Assembly: GCF_036785885.1 (NCBI RefSeq)
Contig: NC_092312.1
Coordinates: forward strand, 22,710,001 to 22,774,000
DNA: 64,000 nucleotides
Direction: 5' to 3'
Source of the DNA: Coffea arabica
Lineage: Eukaryota > Streptophyta > Magnoliopsida > Gentianales > Rubiaceae
Shown here: in pieces, positions 40,839 through 51,069 of the stretch
Position numbering within the stretch: the stretch's first letter is position 1
How the letters are laid out: every line of letters starts with the position of its first letter
Position numbers and translations under genes: made by a program
The notes under the pieces: generated by a model
The model's database searches: none
The model's input: only the letters and a program-made list of their open reading frames with translations
What the model was told of the DNA's origin: nothing

Positions 40839-41047
40839 CCTTCAGAAGCAATTGACTTTTTTGCTCAAAATATTATTATTTTCTTCGATAAATTTAGTGT
40901 AATAAATTTTTCACTAATTTGCAATTGTGCCAATGATACAGAAAGTTTTGAACTTTCTACATGGTCTTAAGTAATAATAACCGAAAAATTGCAGTAACTT
41001 GCAATTGTAATAGAAAGACGCACCGATTTCCTCCTTTACATTATTAA

Positions 41048-42350
41048 CTAGTGTAAATACCCGTGCTACGCACGTACTGATATTATTAAAAAAATAAAAA
41101 TAAAAGGGTGAATTAAAAAAGATTAAAAAATTGTACCAACATAATTAAAATATAGTATCTGTCTAACAATAGTTTGAAATATGATAGAATGTGTATATTA
41201 TTCAAAATTTATCTTTTTTCGGAAGATAGATTCTGAAAAAATAATAAAAATTTATATTAAAAAATGATTGATATATGAATAAAAATGAATGTAATTAAAT
41301 GTTGTTAAAATGAAATACTTACAAATATTATGCACTCGATTTGATAATCTTGTATGAAGGTGTGAACACTCTTCATACCAATCAACTTTTAGTATGAAAA
41401 CCAAAATTGGTGATTTAATTAATTCTGTTAAATTTTGTGGAATACGTATTACAAATGAAAATGCACGATCTTTGCATGAATTAATTCGTTGGTCGAACAA
41501 CCTATCACCATTGTCCTGAGAATTAAGTATGCGTGAAATTCAAAATTAGTGTATTTTTTTTACATAGTTTACAAATAGCATTATAAAAAATAAACATATA
41601 TCAAGAAATTCTACCTTTTTTTTGTAATTCTCTGAGATAAGAAGCATCGCAACTAAATACGAATCGTGCATGTCTGTCCTGTAGATTAAGATGCATGCTA
41701 CCACTGGAATCTCTGATTTGTATGTTAACATTGTACCTGTTTAACAAATAAAATGTTATATACAATACAGAAAAATTTGTTGAAATTAATTACCTAACAA
41801 CAGTATCGACCACGTCATTACAATGCATACACACTGTTTTTGAAAAATGACCTTCACATAGCTGTCCATAATTTTTGCATAACTCATAGAACATGTTTTC
41901 TATGTTAATACTCTGAATGTAAGTAAATATTCGAAAATATTTGACCTAGTTAGTAAGAATGAAAGAAGGTATAGGTTATGATTATAAATTTAAAAAATTT
42001 GTGCAGTAATTAAATAAATAGAGTAAGTTTACCGTATGCATGATTGTATATTCAGATATTCATATTTTATTTGAATTTGCTATCAACAATACTTGTGATG
42101 TTGTCAAATTGTTGACCTCAACCACGTAATTACTTTCGAGCACATGTATCTTTTTCAAACTTACAATTTTTTGAAACACATGTTGATAAGAGTATGAAAC
42201 AACATTAAAAGTTTAATATGGTGTTACTGATGGAATTCACCAACTGCGCAGGTATCGAGCTAAATCTAAATTGTGATTGATATACGATTTGCTAGCTCCA
42301 ATTGTACAAAGTGATGGTCCTGCATAGTATGGCCATATTCGCTAAAAAGT
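41048..42350 (-). mobile_element. Helitron (unit 4)
   Basis: Copy of 15,461-16,763, with the CTAG terminus at 41,048. Confidence 0.65.
41323..41912 (-). pseudogene. RPA1-like remnant (unit 4)
   Basis: Same broken exon set as in the other units. Confidence 0.55.
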
Positions 42351-42360
42351 GAAGGTATAA

Positions 42361-44178
42361 TTGCTTCTGCTCTCCACCGTCACTTCCCCACTCTACCCCA
42401 TCACTCATTGCTTCTCCAGCCATCCCGCTACCCTTCGCCACTCCTGCCATGCATCCACCCATCGCCTCGCCAATCGTAAGACTGCTCCGATTGTTTTCTC
42501 TTTAACCCAGCCTAATTTTCTCGAACCCGGTTCTTCAGTCGGAAAGGTAACATTTTGATAGTCTAGATTGCAGATGGTTTACTTGCTTCAGAGATGTTTT
42601 TAGAGTTTATATGTTGTGAATTGAAATATGTGCAGGTTTTGATTGTTCTGCTTTTTTCTCGTTGAATTTGTTGGTCATCCGATGGTCAAATGTATATACA
42701 AGTAACATTTTGTTTTTCCTTTCTAAGATGTTCTCTTTTTCCTGGTTTGATTTTGTGTCCGTCTAGTAGTTAAATTTTTGCTCTGCTCGATTTCTCTAGA
42801 TCTTTGTTTAATGCCTGTTTCTTTGGCAGCTTAATTACCAGCTTTCCCTGTTTTCAACAAAACTGAATGCTTGCTATTTTGTTCTCAAACTTGCTCTTTT
42901 ACTTCATTAAGGCATTGTGCCATTGCCCCAGCCTTTGTTTTTGATACTGGTTTGTGTGTTTTCTCTTCTTTTTATCTTCCAATGTTGTATCCTTAGATTT
43001 CTTTCCTTTATCTTTTCCCTCTATGTGCTGTAACTTTACTTGTGCATTTAGATTCTGCTCGTATTCTCCCATGTCTTCCCTTCTTTCCTCAAGCTTATTA
43101 GCTTGGTTATAACGTGGCCTCTTGATCAAGGTTACTTTGCCTGAAGTGCTTAATTATGTAAACTTTGCTGTATTAATTTGGAGAGTATCCAATCATGTAA
43201 ACTTTGCCGTTCCGATTATCCCTGCTCTTTCTTTTTCTTTATTATGTTGAATTTATCTTATCAATTTTCGAGCCACTGTTTGTGTTCTGACACATTCCTA
43301 TCCCTTTCTGTTCTTGCTTTTCCTTTTGACTTTGCTTCTTTTGGTTTCCAGCTCATTATTTTGTTTAGTGTGAAATCTGTTTTTTTTTTTAAATTGTGTT
43401 AGGTAGATTATTAAAGTTCATATGCTCTATGATTGAAGTTACTTGTGTTGATTATCTGCGGATTCATTTTTTTTTTCTTATTTATCCTTAATTAAGTTAA
43501 GTGGCTGATTCAAATGTTTGTTGACATGGATTCTTTGTTGTTATGACCGGTCTATTCTGGTTTATTGAAATCGGAAGCCCTTGTCCTTGATCTTTTGTGT
43601 GCCTCTCAGTGTTAGGAAAATTGACTTGCTCTATATATACATTCTTGAAAATTTTTATGTAAGCAAATATTAGATGGAAACAACACTAATTCATAATGAA
43701 TTCTTCTCTCATCCAAACAAAGGATTTGGAATTGAAATGAATTCTGTATCAATTCTATGCATTTCCCAAACAAAAGAATTCCAACGTTTTAGAATTCCAA
43801 TTCATAAAATTCTAATTCTATACAATTTCAATTCCGATTTCGTATTAACCAAACACACCCTATGTATATTTGTTTCCCCCAAAACCTCGAGGACAAAAGA
43901 TATTGTTGATCGAATCTTAGAGTTTAGGGTTTAGGAGATGATATCCCAATTTCCTTCCTTTCAGCCCCAGCATCGCGTCTCTGAAAGATAATATGGCAGA
44001 TTTTTGCTTCTCCATTCCGTACCTGAAATATAATTTGCAAGAAGAGATGCAAAAGGTGACTCATCTCTACCCATTTTGTATCTGCCTTATTTATGTTCTG
44101 ATGATTGCATTTTTTACTATACATCTTTATTTTTCTGAACAGCTGCAAATAGATTTGCAAGACGATCCTTATTTTGAT
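42361..44178 (+). other. Possible 5' exons of the downstream protease gene (unit 4)
   Basis: Copy of 16,774-18,591, and the only one followed by downstream coding exons. Exon-like pieces lie at 43,993-44,055 (MADFCFSIPYLKYNLQEEMQ and K) and 44,143-44,178 (LQIDLQDDPYFD). A serine/proline-rich open stretch follows at about 44,440-44,880, and the protease exon opens at 44,972. I could not build a single continuous frame linking these pieces, so membership of one gene is inferred from order, strand and distance. Confidence 0.3.
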
Positions 44179-44971
44179 GTAAGTTTAAATTTTTTCTTCC
44201 AAAAATTAGCAAGATATTAGCAGGCTGTATTTTAATAGGCTGAATGTGCGAATTCTAGCCATTTATGAGTGATGGAAATGAGGGCATTCTTGTCCATGCA
44301 GGAATATAAAAATCCAAAATTCTTAAATTGAATTATTGTAGTAAAAGAGTATCATTTGATAGTGACTAAAGTCTTATTTTGTTTTTCTTTTTTTTTTCTG
44401 TTTTCTTTCTGGGTTTATTATTGGTGTTTGTGATAGGATGTGTAATGCATCAGTTGAAATTAGAAGTTCAGATCCGAATAGAAAGCTGTGGCATTTCTTC
44501 GGATTTCAATCCCACCCTCGTCTGAGTAATCTTTCTCCTTTCCTTCATCACAAACAACGCTGCAGCAACCCCCAATCATTCTATTCTTGTCACTATGCTC
44601 CCAACAATTTTGCTTCCATTTTGTCATCCTCAGCATCATCTTCGCCACCCAAATTCACTTTCTTCCCCTTTTTCCTCTGTTTCTGACAATCCTAGTAATA
44701 ATTACAGCTTGCATATTGTCATTAACAAAAATGAACCGATTGTCCCCTTTGTTGCCTTCTCTCCTACAACCAAAACTCCTTTGTGCCAATCTCGAGACCC
44801 ATTTGGGCAAAACTCCTTTGCCTCATCTCCTCACACGAGACCCCATTTGGGCCAATCTCAATTCTCTACAAAATTCTCAAGTATAATTATTGAAGGATTA
44901 CAACTTTGCACGACTAAAAGTTCGAGGACCATTGAAACTTTTTTTCCATTTTAATATGATTTTTTCTGTAG

Positions 44972-46117
44972 ATTCCTAACTCTTGGTTGAAGAGGAATCC
45001 ACAATCCATACTTCCTGTATGGGATCAAGGCCCTATTGGTGAGTTCTTGTTTTTCTTTCCTGAAGATTTTTAGTAGTATCTTCTTTATTTTTTATTATTT
45101 TTATCTAAATTTAATTTTCTATTGTTTTCCTTGAACAGGGGCATGCTATGCTTTCCCTTTGACTAATGCAGTATCAGCTTTACACGTCATCCAAGGGGGG
45201 GAACCTGTCTCATTGGCAAAGCAAGAGTTCATTGACGAGTTGCATAATCGGTATGACAGTTCACATGGTAGTTTAGCCAAGGATGAGCAGAAAGAGGCCA
45301 ACCAAGAGAAGGAACAAGCTCGTCCAGCCAGGAAAAGGGCTAGAGGGAAGGAGAAACAAGAGGAGAGGAATGAAGGGAAGAAAAAAAGGAGACGCATTTC
45401 AGCCACTATGGAAAAGGCCTTTTTAATGATTGAAGAATATGGGCTGTACGAGGAAGATGTGTACCCATATAGAGCTGAAAAGGATATGTCATTCGTTACA
45501 CCTGCATCTGCTGTGGCTCGCGTGAGTTATTTAATCCAGTATTTTTATTATTCTGCAATTTTTTTTAAGAGTATGGACATCTCATTACAAAATGCCATTA
45601 GTTGTTGCTGAAAATATATGTATTTGACCAGGGGCAGAAGTTTTTTATTTTTGGTTCTATTGTTGTTAAAGACGAGAATTTGTCGATTATGGAAGCTCTT
45701 GAGCACCAGCCCATTGTTGGTACCATGTTTTCGCCTAGAAGTCTTAGAAAATTCAAAGGCAAAGTATGTTGAAAAATGTTTAATATCTCTTAATACTGAT
45801 TTATGTGTCTTTTTCATGTGTGCATCTTGTGCGTGTGTTTCTTATTTTTTTTCTGTTTGCGCACCAAGGGTATTTATGGTGGAGGTCTCCTAGATGAAAT
45901 TGCTGCAGAAGAAAAAAGACATCAGTGTGTTTTGATTGTTGGTTCTGGAGTCAATAAGAATGGGGAGGAGTTTTTTCTGATAAAAAATTCTTGGGGGGAG
46001 GACTAGGGTTATAAGGGATTTGCCAAGGTCCGCCGGAACCTCATCCTCGAATATGGTTTTCCAATAGGTGCCACTGGATTTAGGAAAGTCAACAGGATGG
46101 GTAGGCAGAGTCCATAG
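44972..46117 (+). pseudogene. Divergent papain-type (C1A) cysteine protease, one in-frame stop
   Basis: Four exons join in frame: 44972-45038, 45139-45521, 45632-45763 and 45869-46117 (about 276 codons if the internal stop is ignored). Papain-family landmarks are in order: DQGPIGACYAF, with the oxyanion Gln and catalytic Cys (usual form DQGxCGSCWAF); HQCVLIVG with the catalytic His; and LIKNSWGED with the catalytic Asn. A Lys/Arg/Glu-rich insert of about 45 residues, ending KKKRRRIS, lies between the Cys region and MEKAFLMIEEYGLYEEDVYP and is unusual for the family. Codon TAG at 46,004-46,006 replaces the Trp expected in NSWGEDWGYKGF. After it the frame stays open for another 36 codons to a stop at 46,117. 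No signal peptide or I29 inhibitory prodomain was found. Start unknown. I read it as a recent pseudogene or truncated allele; a sequencing error is possible. Confidence 0.8.
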
Positions 46118-46476
46118 AAGCTTGAAGGTACTTACCCCTTTTAAGAATTTATTAATATTTTCAGTTCTTTTTTCTCCACTCTATCTGGTCTTTATATTTA
46201 TTGGGTCAATTGGTCTTTGCTTTGTCCGTTTGCAGGGTATATGTGAGTGAAACTGTGAAAGTGGCAGAAGCAATGGTGGTATTTCCTTTCCCTCATCTTT
46301 TTTCCCTTGCTTTATTTTTGCTCAACTTTTCATGGATTAGTGGCTGATTTAACTGAGCTGGAGCAATGTTTTATGGTTGAGGGGAAATGCTGTATTGGAA
46401 ATTACAGATATATTTGGGTGTTGGTGTTATATATAATATGAACAGTCCTGGTTGCTGCGTTGAGCAAGAACTCGTT

Positions 46477-46637
46477 CCACATCTTTTGAACTTTCCACAT
46501 CTGTGCCAATCTTCAAGGATGTGGAATTGGCACAGATGTTGAACCTTAACTCAATTGGCCATAAGTATTTTTTCAGTCTGACGAGCATAACCTCTCTTTG
46601 GTCCTTGAAGATAAGTGTTAAGGTTCAAAAGATGTGG
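46477..46637. repeat. Nested inverted repeat (foldback)
   Basis: The inner arms are ACATCTGTGCCAAT (46,497-46,510) and ATTGGCACAGATGT (46,526-46,539), with a 15-nt loop. The outer arms are CCACATCTTTTGAAC (46,477-46,491) and GTTCAAAAGATGTGG (46,623-46,637). Both pairs are perfect. A GGCCATAAGTATT phrase is also directly repeated (about 46,557 and 46,659). It lies shortly after the protease exons and could be a decayed foldback element. Confidence 0.85.
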
Positions 46638-46639
46638 AA

Positions 46640-48696
46640 GCTTTCTTTTTGGAAGATGGCCATAAGTATTAAGGTTCAGAATTGCATTCTTGTTCCCTTT
46701 TTTTTTTTCATAATCAGTTGGAGGCCGAAGCCTTGGCTGCAAAATGGTACTTCTGCTATGGGTTACAACCATCAAATCTACTACTCAACATGATCCAATC
46801 ACCTCTGGTGGGTCGGAAAGGAAATGACTACAAGTCTTCCTTTGGAAAAAGATACTTCTTGCTTGCTTCGTATGTGCATACATAAACAGAAACATGTATA
46901 GAGAGAGAGACACACACACAAACAACTCACAAGTGTGTGTTGAGTGTGGTGCGTATTGTGTGTTGTGTGTGTGGTTGGGTGGTAATATAAAAGAAAGAAA
47001 TGCAGCAGCACCTGATGCAGATGCAGCCCATGATGGCAGCCTAAAATATATATTCAAATAATTAAAAGCAAAAATAGTCATTTGTAGTTATACATAGTTA
47101 AAATAAAAGTAGTTTTTATAAGGGTAAAAAAAAAAGAAGTTCATAAAGTGACGATAAATATTAACCCTCACTGTTTAACCCTAAACATCTTCCCCAAGCT
47201 TTATATATTGTATAAATATTTGAACCAATTTGATTGCTCACTAGCGAAGCCACCAGAAAATTCTTCTAAAAGAATTGAAGCATCTGTCGTTGTTATTAAT
47301 TTGGATGTAGCATAATGAGATTGCTTGTAGAAAATTCTATTGTTTCAACAATAAAATTTTTAAGTTTTTATTTTTAATGTTTGAGTATATTGATAAATTC
47401 ATTAAAAATTAATATAATGTTGTAAAACTAATAAACTATTATAGTATAAATGGAGATATTAGAGAAAGAAATAGAACAATGGAGAATGATATTCTTATAT
47501 TCCAACAAAATACAAAAGTTCTCATAAAGGGTGTCAATATACATCTATATATAGGTACTATCCAAGCAACGTTACTACTGATCATATTCAGCAGGTCCTC
47601 CATTTTTCTTCTCTTCTTCTCCTCTCTGCCTATCTGCCCTTTACTCTCTGTCTTTTTTGCTTCTCTGCCGGCTGCTGCAGCTGCAGCTGTTTCTCATTCA
47701 GTTGGCCTTTCTGCCATTTGACCTACTTTGCACTCAGTTCGTGTTACTCTTCTCCTGGTTTATGTTTTTACTGGATATCTACTTTTGGGAAATAACTGTT
47801 TCACTTGTTTGATAGGTTCTGCTATATATAGTATCTACTTTCTCTTTTTAATAGGATTTTTGGGTTGTGTCTGATTCTTAATTCTTGGATACCAAGCCAT
47901 TCATGCTTCATTTCTTGTTTATTTGAGTTGACAGCGTGTTCCTTAGGCTGTTGCTGTTGATGTCATTTCCTTCTCTAATCAGTCCTTAGAGGAGGTACTT
48001 TATGGGGGCGGTTGTGCTCATCACTTGTTTTTGTGTGCTTAGATACTATTTTCTTTAAAGACACCATACAGAAGTCTACAAGAATGTCTTTTCTTTCTGT
48101 TGCCTACATATTTCTTATTTTCCATTTATTCAGCTAAAGATAGAGCGCTTTCAACTTGGCTTCCTCCTGTTCTTTGGCCTGTTGTCTTCTGTCTCTCTAT
48201 GTTATATAGTGTTATTATTATAGTGAAGAGTCTTGAGATATTCTTCAGGCCGGTATGATGTTAGGTTATTATCGACATAAAACCCCCTTCATCACCTGAT
48301 CTTTCTTTGGCTTGTACTGTTCTTCAAAAAGCTGTCTTTGTAGTTGTTTCTAAGAGTATTCGTCCTCCCGCTGTTGTAAGTCTGGGTCAGGATTTTACCA
48401 CTGCTTTTCATATGTAGGGATACCCCCTCCCTAACAAAAAAAAAAAAAAATCACCGGAAGTTCTCCCTTAGAAAAAGGGTCCATAAAAGGACGACCAATT
48501 CATCAGCTCATGATGTATCATTTTTCACCATCTTGTGTTTTTTTTTCGATTTATGCATGTATTTCTTATTTTCTTCAAAAGAAATATGTTGCGTAAGATG
48601 GTGAACCAAGAGCCTCCGTTAATTTTGCATTGTTGGACAATGCGCTGCAGCTTTCGTCTTGGCAAGCTTATGTTCTTATATGGCACAAATCCCTGC
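46640..48696. other. Region with no supported gene
   Basis: AT/CT-rich DNA with GT/CA-rich runs at about 46,900-46,980, a CT-rich stretch at 47,590-47,720 resembling a 5' leader, and a run of 15 A at about 48,436-48,450. No coding exon with recognisable motifs was seen. Confidence 0.5.
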
Positions 48697-50460
48697 ATGT
48701 GCATCAATGTTTTCAAACTCGGGCCGGACCAGCCGGTTTGACCGATCGAACTGGGAACCGGCCATGTGTTTGGTCCGATTCATAGCTTGTGTTGACTTGG
48801 TTCTAGAACCGATCAAACCTGTAAATAACCGTTCAAACCGTTAAATTTGGATTGAACCGTGAACCATGGTTTTTTAATGTTTCACAAAATTGACTGAATT
48901 TTGACTGAAATTAAGGACTAAACGTCTAAACGTCTAAACCTAGTCTTCAGTCTATTCTTCACTCCAGTCTTCGCCTCTTCAGTCTTCCTGCTTAGCTGCT
49001 CTTGCTGTCATTGCTGGGTTGCCGTCTCTATTTCCTTCTCAGTTTCTCAGTCCAAACTCCAAACTTGATCCATAGCAATCAGCATGAAGGAAGCACGAAG
49101 CAAGTAAACTTGATCCCCTTGGCCCTCTGTATATATATCATCAATTTTTTTTAAATTTTGTTAGTATATTTCTGATCTTGCTGCACTTATTTTTCTGGGT
49201 TTTTTTTGAAATTTTCACACTACGACACAAAAAATAAGTTGCCAGATTATCTTGCCAGGAAAATGTTGGAATTTATGGAGGAAAATCGTATTGGAATTTT
49301 TATTAGTTGGGTAGTTTTGTTCTCTGTTTCAGTTTATTAGAATAATCTCGAGACTAGCTAGTTCTTGAGGATGTTTCATGATCTCTGGAATACAATTCTT
49401 CGAGCAGAAGAACCGTAAAATTGGATATGATCGTCATATTATGGGTTTTTGTTATCTGAAAGAAATTCTTTATGAGTTTTGATAGGGGTAAAAACAGAGA
49501 GTGCTGGAGCCTGGAGTACGAAGGTTTTGTCATTGGATGATTGCATGCATGCAAAATGTGAATAACTGCATAAAGAAATTATTGGTTTTCTTGATTATGA
49601 TCAGTAACAGAAAGAAAACGAAGAAAAGATGATTACTTAGTTGTTGAACATGATCAGTACTATTGCCTGTTGATTTTTTTCAAGGTCTAGTTCCTGTACT
49701 CAGTCAGGGTTCTTAATTTTTCTTTCAACTTCGATTCTCTTTGGCTTACCCTTCGGGCGTGTTTTGTCAGTGTCCTCTTGCATGAAGGCAGTCATCACAG
49801 GATTAAACTCTTGATATTACTAGGTGGTGCGTCTCTTTTTGCTGGAAATTCTTGTGAGCTAGAAATGGATATGGATGTGTACCACTGGAATCCCTTCATC
49901 TGTATTCAATAGAGTTTATTTTTAAGAATTAGAGATTGCTTTTACTGTCTGGAGTTTAAGGTGATGTTGTTGTGTATTGTTCTTATGCAATGCAATTATT
50001 GCTCTTATTATTTAAGAGGTTGAAAACAAAGAGATTCACAAATTTGTCTAATTCTTTTGATGTAATGGTATCCGTGTGTCTACTTGTCCTAACATATATA
50101 AGCTGAGCTCTTTGTAGTTATCTAATGGTCAGTAGCCAGAAGTGAAGGTAACCCTGTCCTTGTACCAAGGGCGTCCAGGCCAACTAACCTTAGCTTTATG
50201 TATATCCAGACAACAAAGTCCCACTCCAATGTTCTCCACAAGGGCTGGTTCTTTTCACCTTGAGAAAGTGCATATGAGATTGTTCAGTTGGTTGAACTGG
50301 ATCTGCAACTTGTTTGGAAAAATCAGATAAAAGAATCGGTCACCTGGCCTGTGTTTTTAATTTGTCTAAGAAGATCCCCTGTTATTGTAAAAGCTGAAAT
50401 TGTAATTTATTTATCATATCCAGTTGAATGTGTATATAATTAAATATGCTAATTTTTTAG

Positions 50461-50549
50461 ATAATGAAGATGAAGCAGAAGATGTTGATTTAGAAATATT
50501 TCAGCGTCGAAACTTTTTTAATGATGAAGAAGATGATGATTGGCATTAA
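50461..50549 (+). pseudogene. Acidic terminal exon-like piece inside the hAT element
   Basis: After a TTTTTTAG acceptor the frame reads NEDEAEDVDLEIFQRRNFF then NDEEDDDWH and a stop. Highly acidic C-terminal tails are known from plant hAT transposases, so this may be the last exon of a lost transposase. A captured host exon is the alternative. Confidence 0.35.
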
Positions 50550-50929
50550 ATATTCAAATTGTAATTGGTATAGAATTGTTTGAATTCTTTTATTTTTATT
50601 TTTAAGATTTGTATCAGTTGGTCTGATGATATTAATATGAATTTTATACTTTTATCACTTACCTGTTATTCATATAATGGTCTTGGATGGTGATGACGAT
50701 TTGTCAAGATGGCTTATTTTTTTAAGCTTTGTTGTCCCAGAATGACGAAGAAGATTATAGAAGCCTCAGAAATTGGACTTGTTTGGATCTTTTGAGTGTT
50801 TTCTAGACTTATATTGTTTTTTTTGTTAATTCTAATATTTAGACAATTGGATATGTAAGTTGGATAACTATGATATTGCTCTTATGTTAATTGTGGTTTA
50901 ACATTTATATCTTATTCTGTGCACGGGTA

Positions 50930-50930
<1 letters not shown>

Positions 50931-50960
<30 letters not shown>

Positions 50961-50972
50961 TTATTTATTTAT
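50931..50972. repeat. Compound microsatellite (GT)n(AT)n
   Basis: (GT)7 then (AT)8 and TTAT repeats, within the hAT element. Confidence 0.95.
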
Positions 50973-51069
50973 TGAATCGGAGTTGAAACGATCCGATTGG
51001 TTGAATCTCGACCCTATCACTTCATCGGTTTAATTAACAGTCCGGATTTTAAAACATTGATGTGCATTT

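Larger units (their letters stand above)
36353..44880 (+). repeat. Tandem unit 4 of 4 (right part divergent)
   Basis: Last unit. It matches units 2 and 3 until about 43,380. After that it differs by homopolymer changes and substitutions, for example TGTGCC instead of GCGCC near 43,600 and several changes at 44,390-44,800. The repeat ends at ACAAAATTCTCAA (44,880), and single-copy sequence with protease exons follows. Confidence 0.95.
48705..51059 (+). mobile_element. hAT-type element, 2,355 bp, with 8-bp target duplication
   Basis: The left end CAATGTTTTCAAACTCGG and the inverted right end CAATGTTTTAAAATCCGG are imperfect terminal inverted repeats of a common plant hAT type. Exact octamers ATGTGCAT flank both sides (48,697-48,704 and 51,060-51,067). 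The subterminal left region is rich in ACCGG/CCGGTT motifs. The body has no full transposase. A CT-rich leader-like stretch (48,950-49,060) and a short acidic exon-like piece near the right side suggest a deletion derivative of a coding element, or one with captured sequence. Confidence 0.9.

Noticed and set aside
10795..44880. rDNA or centromeric satellite array
   Set aside because: No rRNA sequence is present, the unit is far longer than satellites, and it contains ordinary dispersed elements.
48420..48470. Poly(A) tail of a LINE or SINE at the A15 run
   Set aside because: No upstream reverse transcriptase, no pol III boxes and no flanking target duplication were found.
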